This document shows positions 30,990-39,191 of a stretch of 64,000 nucleotides of DNA, in pieces. The translations under genes and the position numbers were made by a program. Source of the DNA: Meiothermus sp. Pnk-1 (GTDB taxonomy: Bacteria > Deinococcota > Deinococci > Deinococcales > Thermaceae). The first letter of the stretch is position 1. Every line of letters begins with the position of its first letter. Location: contig NZ_QKOB01000009.1 of assembly GCF_003226535.1 (NCBI RefSeq), positions 1 to 64,000 of the forward strand. Reading direction: 5' to 3'. The notes beneath the pieces are model-generated. The model did no database searches, was not told where the DNA came from, and saw only the letters and a program-made list of their open reading frames with translations.

Positions 30990-31946
30990 TTACACCACGG
31001 GGTTGGGGGGTTCTTGGCCGGATAGAACCGCCAGCAGGTTCCTTACCGCGACCTCGGCCATGCGCTCGCGGGTTCGGCGGCCCGCCGAGCCCAGGTGAGG
31101 GGTCACCACGACGTTAGGGAAAAAGAGCAGGGGGTGATTCGCCGGCAGAGGCTCGGGGTCGGTTACGTCGAGCCCGGCTCCGCCCAGATGCCCTGAGCCA
31201 AGCGCCTCGAGCAGGGCTGGGGTATCCACGATGGGGCCTCGAGCGGTGTTGACCAAAATGGCCCCAGGTTTCATCCGAGCGAAGCGCTCGCGGTTTAGCA
31301 GCCGGTGCGTATCGGGAGTAAGGGGGGTATGGAGGGATACGAAATCACTGTCGGCGAGCAAGCCCTCGAGGTCGCGGTACTCGGCGCCCAGCGCCAGGGC
31401 CTCGGGTTTGGGGGTGCGCGAGTGGTAGAGAAGGCGCATCGAGAATCCCCTAGCCCGCCGGGCCATGGCCTGCCCGATGGCGCCAAACCCTATGAGGCCC
31501 AAGGTAGCGCCGTGAAGTTCGCTTCCGAGCAAAAGCTCGGGATGCCAGGTCTTCCATTCGCCTCGGCGCACGTAGTCCACCCCCTCCACGATTCGCCTGG
31601 CCACCGCGCACAGCAGCGAGAAAGCCAGATCGGCGGTGGCCTCCATGTTTACCCCAGGGGTATTGGTGACCCGGATGCCCCGGGCTTGGGCCGCGTTGAG
31701 ATCTATGTTGTTGACCCCTACGGCGTAATTGGCGATCACCCGCAGGCCGGGCCCCGCCGCGTCCATCACGGCGGCGTCAACGAAGTCGTCCACGGTGGGA
31801 ATCAGGCCGCAGATACCCTGTACCCGCTCGAGCAAGACTTCCCTCGGCGGCGGTAGAAACTCGGGCCAGATGTCGAATTCGAAGCCAGCCCGCCGAATCT
31901 CTTCCAGGGCAGGACCAGGGAGGTGGCGGGTGATGAGTACGCGCAT
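30990..31946 (-). CDS. D-isomer-specific 2-hydroxyacid dehydrogenase (glyoxylate/hydroxypyruvate reductase type)
   Basis: NAD(P)-linked reduction of a 2-oxoacid. The 318 residues hold the nucleotide-binding GFGAIGQAMA (about 150-159) and the catalytic Arg (NTARGP), Glu (DPEPLP) and His (TPHLGS). Similarity is highest by eye to GyaR-type glyoxylate reductases. ATG 31946 lies 2 bp after the stop of the M50 protease gene, so these two are co-transcribed. Substrate specificity is inferred from family only. Confidence 0.88.
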   Translation of the reverse strand: MRVLITRHLPGPALEEIRRAGFEFDIWPEFLPPPREVLLERVQGICGLIPTVDDFVDAAVMDAAGPGLRVIANYAVGVNNIDLNAAQARGIRVTNTPGVNMEATADLAFSLLCAVARRIVEGVDYVRRGEWKTWHPELLLGSELHGATLGLIGFGAIGQAMARRARGFSMRLLYHSRTPKPEALALGAEYRDLEGLLADSDFVSLHTPLTPDTHRLLNRERFARMKPGAILVNTARGPIVDTPALLEALGSGHLGGAGLDVTDPEPLPANHPLLFFPNVVVTPHLGSAGRRTRERMAEVAVRNLLAVLSGQEPPNPVV

Positions 31947-31948
31947 CT

Positions 31949-33070
31949 TCACCCCCGGTTGGCTTCCTGCCAGAGGGTCTGCCCGACCATCCGCACCTGC
32001 AAGGCCCGCAGCAGATCGGTCTTGGAGAGGATCCCCACCATCTGGCCGTTTTCCAGCACCACCAGCCGGGAGAAGTGGCACTCGGCCATCCGCTTGAGGG
32101 CCTCCAGGGCGCTCGCATCCGGGGAGATGGCCTCGAGCTTACCCATCCGCTCGAAGACGGGGGCTTGCGGGTCGGCCCCGTGCAGGTTCTCCAAGCTCAC
32201 CAGCCCCAGCACCCGCCCCTCCTCCACCACCGGGTATCCCATGTGGCGCTCGAGCAACATCCGCTGGAGCAGCTCACCTATAGGTAGGGTCGGGGGTACG
32301 CTTTTCACCTCGCGGGTCATCAGGTCGCGCACCCGCACCCCCCTTAGGGCCTCGCTCGAGACAGCCTGCTCGGCTTCGCTGCTAGCCGCCATATACACGA
32401 AGAAGGCCACTAGCACCAAGAAGAGGTTGAACACCAAGAGTCCGAAGAGGCCCAAGGCGAAAGCGATCAGACGGCTGATCCCGGTGGCGATGCGGGTGGC
32501 CTCGAGGTAGGGGCGAGAGAGGGCCAGCAACGAGCGCAAGACCCGCCCACCGTCCAGAGGAAGCGCCGGGAGCAGGTTGAACAGGGCCAGGCTCAGGTTG
32601 ATAAAGGCCAGGTACCCCAACAGAAACTGCCACCCGGCGGCCTCCGGTAGCACCCCGCGCAGCAAGGTGAAGACCCCTGACAGGGCCAGGCTCACCAGCG
32701 GCCCTACGATGGCGACGACCGCTTCGGCCCCACGGGTACGGGGCATATCGCTGAGCTGGGCTACCCCACCCAAAAGCCAAAGGGTGATCTCGCGGGTCTC
32801 TACCCCGTACATCCGCGCGGTGACGGCGTGCCCCAGCTCGTGGATGACCACGCTGGCGAAGAGCCCCAAAGCGGCTAGTAACCCCAGCAGGTAGGGGGTG
32901 TAGCCCTCGAGCAGGCCAGGGTCGGGCCTGACCCCTAAGAGTTGCAGGTAGGTGGGAAGCCGGCTCCCGATCAGGAAGGCGAAGAGGGGCAAGACGACCA
33001 GAAAGCTCACGTCCAGCGAGATTGGAATGCCAAGGAGCTTGAAAGGGAGCCGCAGGGCACTTCTGGACAT
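31949..33070 (-). CDS. Site-2-type M50 metalloprotease with two CBS domains
   Basis: A 373-residue intramembrane protease. Zinc motif HELGH is at 77-81 in a membrane helix; the third ligand is in LPALPLDGGRVL (about 168). Several membrane segments precede a soluble pair of CBS domains (about 240-365: VRDLMTREVKSVPPT, HMGYPVVEEGRVLGLVSLENL, SRLVVLENGQMVGILSKTDLL) that probably sense adenine nucleotides. ATG 33070 lies exactly 6 nt after TAGACT. Related proteins release anchored transcription factors; no anti-sigma gene is nearby. Confidence 0.9.
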   Translation of the reverse strand: MSRSALRLPFKLLGIPISLDVSFLVVLPLFAFLIGSRLPTYLQLLGVRPDPGLLEGYTPYLLGLLAALGLFASVVIHELGHAVTARMYGVETREITLWLLGGVAQLSDMPRTRGAEAVVAIVGPLVSLALSGVFTLLRGVLPEAAGWQFLLGYLAFINLSLALFNLLPALPLDGGRVLRSLLALSRPYLEATRIATGISRLIAFALGLFGLLVFNLFLVLVAFFVYMAASSEAEQAVSSEALRGVRVRDLMTREVKSVPPTLPIGELLQRMLLERHMGYPVVEEGRVLGLVSLENLHGADPQAPVFERMGKLEAISPDASALEALKRMAECHFSRLVVLENGQMVGILSKTDLLRALQVRMVGQTLWQEANRG

Positions 33071-33076
33071 AACCTC

Positions 33077-33082
33077 AGTCTA
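33077..33082 (-). promoter_or_regulatory. Candidate leaderless -10 box of the M50 protease gene
   Basis: TAGACT, then GAGGTT (6 nt), then ATG 33070. GAGG could also act as a close Shine-Dalgarno site. Confidence 0.5.
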
Positions 33083-33197
33083 GCGAAGTCCGGGCGGGAA
33101 TAGCGGAAGAGCGCAGGGCTCGAGCTATGCTACAATGCGCTCGAGCGTATGACCCAGCCCACCTAAACTTCCCAAACCGGGCATCGGCAGCCCCTAG

Positions 33198-34583
33198 ATG
33201 GGGCGGGTTCTGGTTTGTTTGGGGGTTTGTGTGTGGAGTTTGCTGCGGGACTCTACTATCCGTATCGTTTGGGTTGGGGAGGTTGTCAACGAGTTTGGTA
33301 ATGCCCTCCACTACTGGGCGCTGGCCTGGCTGTTATTCCGGGCTTACCCCGAGCGGCCCTGGGTGGCGGCTAGCGTGTTATCGCTGCAGGCTTTGGGCCT
33401 GTTGGTCGGCGCCACACTGCTCGGCCCAAATCTAGATCGCTGGAACCGCCGGAGGCTTTTGGCCGGGAGTAACTTCGGGTTGGCGGCGCTGGTAGGGCTG
33501 ATTCCGCTTTTAATCCAGGCCGATTTTGGACTGGCGGGGTTGTTCGGGGCAGCCTTGGGGATCGGCTTTTTAACCAGCCTGAGCGTTCCCTTGCTGCAGG
33601 CCATATTGCCCTCGCTGGTTATCCCGGAGCGCCTGCAACCCCTGCAAGCCCTTTTCGGCCTGACTGCCTCGCTCAGCAGCCTCACCGCGCCCTTGATTGC
33701 GGGCCTGCTCATTGCTGCCATAGGGGCGGGGCCGGGGATGTGGATCAATGCGGCCACGTTCGCCTTCGCCGGGCTGTGCTACCTCTGGGTGCGGTTTCCC
33801 CCGCAGCGCTACCCCGAGCGTTCCGAGGGTTCGGCTTTCCAGCGGTGGTGGGGGCAGGTACGGGTGGGGCTGGAGTTTGTTCGCTCGAGGCCCGCCGTGT
33901 GGGGGATCATCCTGATGGTCGCGGGGCTCAACGCCTTCGCCGACACCTACAACTCCTTGTTCTTGCCCCGCCTCGCCGAACGCTTTTTCACCGACCTCCA
34001 ACTCCCGGCTTGGCTCGGTTCCGACCCCCAGGCAGCGGGGCGCAGTTTCCTGAGCGCAGCAGCGGTTCGCTATTTGTGGGCAGGCGCTTGGCTAGGTGCG
34101 GGGCTAGCCCCGAATCTCGCCCTGGCACTGTGCTTCTGCTTTTTGCAGGGGCTGGGGTTTGCCCCGGTCTCGGTGCTGGTCGGCACGCTCTTGGGCCGAC
34201 TGGTGCCCGAGGAGCTTCGTGTACTCATCTCCCCGCTGGGGCTGGGAGGGGCGGTGCTATGGTTGTTCTTGGCGGTGGCCCTGCCGGTGGGGGTCGAGCG
34301 GCGAAAGCTTTACAGCCAGCTTCTGAGCCAGCGTAGCCAGTTTTCGCCCAGCACCCCGGCCCTGGCCCCCTCGGGCAACAAATCCCCGATCTTGGCGAGG
34401 TCGCCGGGCTGGTCTAGCCCCTCGGGGTTCTCGTCCCGGCCAAATCCCCCGTCGAAGTCCGAGCCGATGCCGAGGTGCGCCCACCCGGTGAGCCGGGCGT
34501 TGTGCTCGAGGTGGGTTTGCACCACGCGCAAGGGCACCCGCGGCATCCCCCGGTGCCAGGCGGGGTCGAGGAAGAGGTTATAA
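33198..34583 (+). CDS. MFS transporter, probably truncated or decaying
   Basis: The reading frame gives 461 residues. Residues about 25-280 look like the first seven helices of an MFS_3-type exporter (VWVGEVVNEFGNALHYWALAW; GPNLDRWNRRRLL). Helix 8 is mostly missing between LPRLAERFF and AVRYLWAGAWLGAG, and the segment after RLVPEELR is short. The last 91 residues are not membrane-like and are antisense to the dipeptidase gene (34310 onward), so the native C-terminus seems lost and the frame runs on by chance. Start is uncertain (ATG 33198 or GTG 33231). It may be non-functional. Confidence 0.55.
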   Translation: MGRVLVCLGVCVWSLLRDSTIRIVWVGEVVNEFGNALHYWALAWLLFRAYPERPWVAASVLSLQALGLLVGATLLGPNLDRWNRRRLLAGSNFGLAALVGLIPLLIQADFGLAGLFGAALGIGFLTSLSVPLLQAILPSLVIPERLQPLQALFGLTASLSSLTAPLIAGLLIAAIGAGPGMWINAATFAFAGLCYLWVRFPPQRYPERSEGSAFQRWWGQVRVGLEFVRSRPAVWGIILMVAGLNAFADTYNSLFLPRLAERFFTDLQLPAWLGSDPQAAGRSFLSAAAVRYLWAGAWLGAGLAPNLALALCFCFLQGLGFAPVSVLVGTLLGRLVPEELRVLISPLGLGGAVLWLFLAVALPVGVERRKLYSQLLSQRSQFSPSTPALAPSGNKSPILARSPGWSSPSGFSSRPNPPSKSEPMPRCAHPVSRALCSRWVCTTRKGTRGIPRCQAGSRKRL

Positions 34584-35305
34584 AGCACTACTCCCACGAT
34601 CCCCCCCCGAAGGGCAATGGTTCGGATCGTCTCATCGCTCAGGTGACGGTTGGCTAGGGGTGAATCCCATCCGCCCATCAGGGCCCGAGCGTTGGAGTGC
34701 GTGGCGCAGAGCGGCCCCCGCCAAAGCTCGAAAGCCTCCCCTACGGCCTGCTCGTCCATGTGCGAGAGGTCCAGGGCCAGGCGGTGTTCTTGCATCGCCG
34801 CCAGGAGTTCCCGCCCCAACTCGGTGAGGCCGCCAGGCTCGCGGGTTCCTCCGGCGTAGCGGGTGCGGTTCCAGGAGGGGCCGATGAGCCGCACGCCCTG
34901 CTCGGCCCAGAAACTTACCTCCTTGGGTTCGCGCACCGGTTCCGCCCCTTCCATCAGCACCACCAGGCCGGTCACCCGGTCCGATTCCCAGGCTGTGAGG
35001 TGAGCCTCGAGTTCGGCCTTGTTCGTAACCAGCCGCACCCACCCGGCCTCCTGCCAGCGCCGGTACACGTCCAGCTGGGCCAGCGCCGCCCGGTGGGCCG
35101 TTTCGGGGTCGGAGCACTTCCTCGGCGGGGCGAACAAGGTGGCAAAGACCAGCGCCACGCCGCCCTCCTGCAGCGCCGGGAGGGTAACGGTAGGCATACC
35201 CTCGGTACCCGGGTCGCGCTTGCGGATCTCCGCGAGGGGCAGGGTGAGGTCGCGGCCAAGCTCGAGGGCGCCATAAGCGAGGTCGAGGTGAGCATCCACG
35301 ATCAT
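34310..35305 (-). CDS. Membrane-dipeptidase-like M19 peptidase
   Basis: Amidohydrolase-fold zinc dipeptidase of 331 residues, related to renal dipeptidase. Ligands are seen in order: DAHLDL at the N-terminus, the bridging Glu in LMEGAEP, His in LDLSHMDE, His in CATHSN and Asp in IGSDFDGG. Such enzymes cleave dipeptides, including D-amino-acid-containing ones. ATG 35305 is 6 nt after TAGCAT. Its 3' end overlaps the convergent MFS frame by 274 bp; conserved motifs show that this strand is the functional one there. Confidence 0.9.
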   Translation of the reverse strand: MIVDAHLDLAYGALELGRDLTLPLAEIRKRDPGTEGMPTVTLPALQEGGVALVFATLFAPPRKCSDPETAHRAALAQLDVYRRWQEAGWVRLVTNKAELEAHLTAWESDRVTGLVVLMEGAEPVREPKEVSFWAEQGVRLIGPSWNRTRYAGGTREPGGLTELGRELLAAMQEHRLALDLSHMDEQAVGEAFELWRGPLCATHSNARALMGGWDSPLANRHLSDETIRTIALRGGIVGVVLYNLFLDPAWHRGMPRVPLRVVQTHLEHNARLTGWAHLGIGSDFDGGFGRDENPEGLDQPGDLAKIGDLLPEGARAGVLGENWLRWLRSWL

Positions 35306-35311
35306 GGGCCT

Positions 35312-35317
35312 ATGCTA
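35312..35317 (-). promoter_or_regulatory. Candidate leaderless -10 box of the M19 dipeptidase gene
   Basis: TAGCAT ends 6 nt before ATG 35305; -35 weak. Confidence 0.5.
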
Positions 35318-35356
35318 CTAAACGCAGGGGGAGGCTTTGGCTATGTTTCGGTGTAC

Positions 35357-35580
35357 CGCTAAACGCGACTTGCGTCGTACGCTATACGCTGTACGCAAAA
35401 CGCTAAACGCGGGGTGCTCCCTCCCCTAGCAGGGGAGGGCTGGGGTGGGGGTGGTATACGCCCTACGTCGTACGCCATGCGCAAGACGTGACTTAGGTCC
35501 TACGTCGTACGTCGTACGCAAAACGCTAAACGCGGGGGACGGGCGGTGCCCGTACACCCGGGGGGCGATCCCCTTCGAGC
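35357..35580 (-). repeat. Composite intergenic repeat, inverted copy
   Basis: Read on the minus strand the order is: a GGGGATCG-type segment, hairpin ACGGGC-ACC-GCCCGT (35539-35553), 7-mer array (35457-35536), C-rich core with the TCCCCTGCTAGGGG inverted repeat (about 35411-35456), and a second 7-mer array (35368-35410). This is the same set of parts as at 1-190 and 1303-1552, in opposite orientation. It fills most of the 354-bp gap between the dipeptidase and the peptide transporter genes. Confidence 0.85.
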
Positions 35581-35605
35581 CCTCTGCGCTCCCTAGGCGC
35601 GTCGC

Positions 35606-35634
35606 TTGACCCCCAGGGGGGCAGGTTGTAACCT
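35606..35634 (+). promoter_or_regulatory. Promoter of the peptide ABC transporter operon
   Basis: TTGACC (35606-35611), 17-bp spacer, TAACCT (35629-35634). The leader of about 20 nt ends with AAAGGAGG before ATG 35660. Confidence 0.75.
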
Positions 35635-35659
35635 AGCCTGCAGTAGGAAAGGAGGCCCT

Positions 35660-37237
35660 ATGAAGCGCGTTGTTCTATACTTGGCTACCCTCGCCTTCGC
35701 CTTTGGCTTAGGGATGGCCCAGGACGCTCGCCAGACCACCCTCATCTACGGGGGAGACTGGTCAGACTTGATTACCCTCGACCCCCAGGTGTCGTACGAG
35801 TTTACCGGCGGGCTCATCACCGATAACCTCTATGAGACCCTGGTCAAATTCGAGGGCACCGACCTCAGCACCCTCAAGCCGGGGCTGGCCGAGAGCTGGA
35901 AGGTAGAGCGGGGCGCCAACGCCTGGACCATCACCTTCAACCTGCGCAAAGGGGTGAAGTTCTCCAGCGGTAACGAGTTCACCGCCAAGGACGTGGTCTA
36001 CACCTTCGAGCGGGCCTTGGCCCTCAAGGGGCCGGGGTCGTTCCTCTTCACCGACATCGCCGCCCTTCAGCCGGGGGCCACCAAGGCGCTGAGCGACTAC
36101 GTGGTACAAGTAAGCCTGCCCAAGACCTCCTCGCCCAGCACTTTCCTCTCGATCCTGACCTTCAACATCGGGGGCATCGTGGACTCCGCCGAGGTGCAGA
36201 AAAACGCCAAGGGGAACGACTACGGCAAGGAGTGGCTCACCGATCACTCCGCAGGCTCCGGGCCGTTCCGCCTGGTGCGCTGGGACCGGGGCTCGCAGGT
36301 GTTGCTCGAGGCCAATCCCAATGCGCGCAACAAGCCTAAGCTCCAGCGCATCATCATGCGCGAGATCAAGGAGGCCACCGTGCTGCGCACCGCGCTCGAG
36401 TCCGGCGAGATCGACATCGCCGAGGGTCTCACGCCCGAGGCGGTCAAGGCCCTCTCGGGCAACCCCCGCTTCAAAATCATCAAAGCCGACAGCCTGCGGC
36501 TCAACTACCTGGGCATGAACGTCAAGGAAGGGAGCCCCTTTGCCAACCTCAAGGTGCGGGAGGCGGTGCGCTATGCCATCAACCAGGACGAGCTGGTGAA
36601 CGGGCTGGTGCAGGGCAACGGCACCAAGATCCAGACCATCATCCCCAAGGGCCTCTTGGGCTATAACCCGGCTACCCCCTACAAGTTCGACCCGGCCCGG
36701 GCCAAGAAGCTCCTGGCTGAAGCCGGTTACCCCAACGGCCTCGAGTTTGAGCTGCTGGTGAGCACCGGCATCTGCGGCGGAGGGGTTCCCTGCGCCGATA
36801 TCGCGGCCAAGCTGCAATCGGACTTCGCCAAGGCCGGGCTCAAGGCCAACGTCAAGGCCATCGCCAACGCCGAGGTGCTGCGCACCTACCGCGCCCAAAA
36901 CCACCAGATGGTGCTGGTGGGCTGGAGCCCCGACTTCCCCGACCCCGACGGCAACGCCACCCCGATGGCGGACTTCGCCGCCAAGAGCATCGCCTGGCGC
37001 AACGTCTGGAACAACCCCACCGCCTCCAAGCTGGCCAACCAGGCCTCGCTCGAGACCGACCCCAACAAGCGGGCCGCGCTCTACAAGCTCCTCACCGAGC
37101 TGGTGCTGCGGGAGGGCCCCTACGCGATCCTCTACCAGCCTGCGGTGCCCATCGGTATGTCGGCTCAGGTCCAAGGCTTCGTGCGCAGCGCCATCGGCAC
37201 GGTGCGCTTCGAGAACCTCAGCAAGGCTCAGCCCTAG
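35660..37237 (+). CDS. Peptide ABC transporter substrate-binding protein (family 5, DppA-like)
   Basis: Extracytoplasmic receptor of a dipeptide/oligopeptide importer, 525 residues. The signal peptide (MKRVVLYLATLAFAFGLGMAQ) ends near residue 20 and no lipobox Cys is present, so it is a soluble or loosely held receptor. The SBP_bac_5 pattern is clear: DNLYETLVKFEG, LRKGVKFSSGNEFTAKDVVYTFE, SGPFRLVRW, VREAVRYAINQDEL and LLAEAGYPNG. ATG 35660 is chosen by its AAAGGAGG site; a start 18 codons upstream overlaps the promoter. Permease genes follow. Confidence 0.94.
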   Translation: MKRVVLYLATLAFAFGLGMAQDARQTTLIYGGDWSDLITLDPQVSYEFTGGLITDNLYETLVKFEGTDLSTLKPGLAESWKVERGANAWTITFNLRKGVKFSSGNEFTAKDVVYTFERALALKGPGSFLFTDIAALQPGATKALSDYVVQVSLPKTSSPSTFLSILTFNIGGIVDSAEVQKNAKGNDYGKEWLTDHSAGSGPFRLVRWDRGSQVLLEANPNARNKPKLQRIIMREIKEATVLRTALESGEIDIAEGLTPEAVKALSGNPRFKIIKADSLRLNYLGMNVKEGSPFANLKVREAVRYAINQDELVNGLVQGNGTKIQTIIPKGLLGYNPATPYKFDPARAKKLLAEAGYPNGLEFELLVSTGICGGGVPCADIAAKLQSDFAKAGLKANVKAIANAEVLRTYRAQNHQMVLVGWSPDFPDPDGNATPMADFAAKSIAWRNVWNNPTASKLANQASLETDPNKRAALYKLLTELVLREGPYAILYQPAVPIGMSAQVQGFVRSAIGTVRFENLSKAQP

Positions 37238-37296
37238 CGAGGCTCCGTATGGGAAGCCGGAGGTGAAGGCTGCTCCGGCTTCTGCTTTCTAAGTCT

Positions 37297-38304
37297 ATGT
37301 TTTCCTACCTCGTTCGCCGGTTGTTTTTTGTCATCTTCGTCGTGTGGGGGGTCACCTTCGCTACGTTTTTCATCGCCCAGGTGGTTCCCATCGACCCAGC
37401 GGTGGCTGCGCTGGGCGATAACGCGCGGGAAGAACAGATCCAGGAGTTCCGCGAGCGCTACGGCCTGAACAAGTCCAAGCCCGAGCAGTACCTCATCTAC
37501 ATGAAACGCCTGTTCGCGGGGGACTTGGGTAACTCCCTACGCACCCAGCGCCCCGTACTCGAGGACCTTCGGGAATTCTTCCCGGCTACTGTCGAGCTTT
37601 CCGTGGCCGCTTTTTTGGTCGCGCTCGCCCTGGGAATCCCTATGGGGATCTGGGCAGCCATTCGGCAGAACTCCTCGGTGGACGTGGGGGTGCGGATCTT
37701 GGCGCTGTTCGGCGGGGCTACCCCGGTCTTCTTCCTGGCGGTGCTGCTGCAGTATGTGCTGGCCCAGCGGCTTGATGTACTGCCGGTGCAGGGCCGCCTG
37801 GACGGCTTTTTGTTCCCTCCGCCGCGCGTCACTGGAATGGTGGGGGTTGACGCTTTGTTGGCTCGAGACTGGACGGCCTTTTTTGACTCGCTCAAACACC
37901 TGATCCTTCCGGCTTTCGTGCTGGGGGCTTTCTCGGCGGCCATCCTAACCCGCATGACTCGGGCCACTATGCTCGAGGTGCTCTCGCAGGATTACATCCG
38001 CACCGCCCGGGCCAAGGGATTGGCGGAGCGGGTGGTAATCTTTCGCCACGCCCTCAAGAACGCCTCGCTGCCGGTGTTGACCCTGCTGGGCGGGCTTTTG
38101 GGCGGTTTGCTCTCGGGGGCGGTGCTCACCGAGACCATCTTCAGCTGGCCCGGCATCGGGCGCTACGTGACCCAGTCCGCCACCAGCCTGGACTTCCCGG
38201 CAGTGATGGGCGTGACCTTGCTGGTGGGGCTGGTCTATGCCCTCATCAACCTGGTGGTAGACCTCCTATATGCCTTTCTCGACCCCAGAATTCGCTACGC
38301 TTAG
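37297..38304 (+). CDS. dppB: Peptide ABC transporter permease, DppB type
   Basis: Membrane channel subunit of 335 residues with six predicted helices. The DppB N-terminus is typical (MFSYLVRRLFFVIFVVWGVTFATFF). The EAA loop that docks the ATPase is in LSQDYIRTARAKGLAERVVIFRHALKNA (about 228-256). It starts 59 bp after the binding-protein gene. No ATPase genes (DppD/DppF) are in the window, so they must be encoded elsewhere. Confidence 0.94.
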   Translation: MFSYLVRRLFFVIFVVWGVTFATFFIAQVVPIDPAVAALGDNAREEQIQEFRERYGLNKSKPEQYLIYMKRLFAGDLGNSLRTQRPVLEDLREFFPATVELSVAAFLVALALGIPMGIWAAIRQNSSVDVGVRILALFGGATPVFFLAVLLQYVLAQRLDVLPVQGRLDGFLFPPPRVTGMVGVDALLARDWTAFFDSLKHLILPAFVLGAFSAAILTRMTRATMLEVLSQDYIRTARAKGLAERVVIFRHALKNASLPVLTLLGGLLGGLLSGAVLTETIFSWPGIGRYVTQSATSLDFPAVMGVTLLVGLVYALINLVVDLLYAFLDPRIRYA

Positions 38305-38311
38305 GTGAAGC

Positions 38312-39172
38312 ATGGCCGTCGCTATCCAAGCCCCGACCTCTCGACGTTCCCGCCCGCTGCGGCGCTTCCTGCGCAACAAGGGCGGGTTGATCGGCCTGGG
38401 ACTTTTGGTATTGCTGGTGCTGGTAGCCGTGCTGGCTCCGGTGATCACCCCCGACCCCATCGCGCAAGACATCTCCGCCCGGCTCCAGCCGCCCTCCGCG
38501 CAACACCTCCTGGGCACCGATCAGCTGGGCCGCGACGTGTGGGCTAGGGTGGCCCACGGGGCGGGGATCTCGCTCAGGGTGGGCTTTGGGGTGGTGATCC
38601 TGTCGGTGTTGATCGGGGTGGTGGTGGGGCTGTTGGCCGGTACCCTGGGCGGGGCCTGGGACAACCTGCTGATGCGCTTTACCGACATCTTCTTCGCCTT
38701 TCCTTCGCTCATCCTGGCGATGGCCATCGCTGCAGCCCTGGGTCCCAACCTCAACAACACCGTGATCGCGGTGGCGTTGGTGAGCTGGCCGATTTATGCC
38801 CGGCTGGTGCGGGCCAACGTGCTGGCCCTGCGCGAGCGCGAGTACGTGGAAGCGGCGCGGGCCTTGGGGGCTAGCAGCCTGCGCCTGATGCTGCGCCATC
38901 TCCTGCCCAACACCCTCACCCCCGTTTTCGTGCAGGCCAGCTTTGATGTGGGCGGGGCTATCCTCACCGCTGCCGGACTCTCCTTCATCGGTTTCGGGGC
39001 CCAGCCCCCCACCCCGGAGTGGGGTGCGATGGTTTCCGAGACGCGCAATTTCATCGCCGAGGCCATCTGGGCTCCGACGGCCCCAGCGGTGGCGATCCTG
39101 CTGACGGTGCTGGCCTTCAACCTGTTGGGGGACGCCCTGCGGGACGTGCTCGATCCCAGGGCGAGGGACTGA
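38312..39172 (+). CDS. dppC: Peptide ABC transporter permease, DppC type
   Basis: Second channel subunit, 286 residues. It has the DppC/OppC N-terminal helix and the LLGTDQLGRDVWARVAHGAGISL block (about 70-92), then five more helices and the EAA loop LREREYVEAARALGASSLRLMLRHLLPN. It begins 7 bp after dppB, so the two are surely co-transcribed. The operon ends here and faces the convergent quinone oxidoreductase gene. Confidence 0.94.
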   Translation: MAVAIQAPTSRRSRPLRRFLRNKGGLIGLGLLVLLVLVAVLAPVITPDPIAQDISARLQPPSAQHLLGTDQLGRDVWARVAHGAGISLRVGFGVVILSVLIGVVVGLLAGTLGGAWDNLLMRFTDIFFAFPSLILAMAIAAALGPNLNNTVIAVALVSWPIYARLVRANVLALREREYVEAARALGASSLRLMLRHLLPNTLTPVFVQASFDVGGAILTAAGLSFIGFGAQPPTPEWGAMVSETRNFIAEAIWAPTAPAVAILLTVLAFNLLGDALRDVLDPRARD

Positions 39173-39191
39173 GCGCGATGGCGGGAATTTT

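Noticed and set aside
30990-32081. A fusion of the 2-hydroxyacid dehydrogenase with an upstream extension overlapping the M50 protease gene
   Set aside because: The first 45 codons are a frame-shifted reading of the CBS-domain coding region; ATG 31946, 2 bp after the protease stop, fits the family N-terminus.
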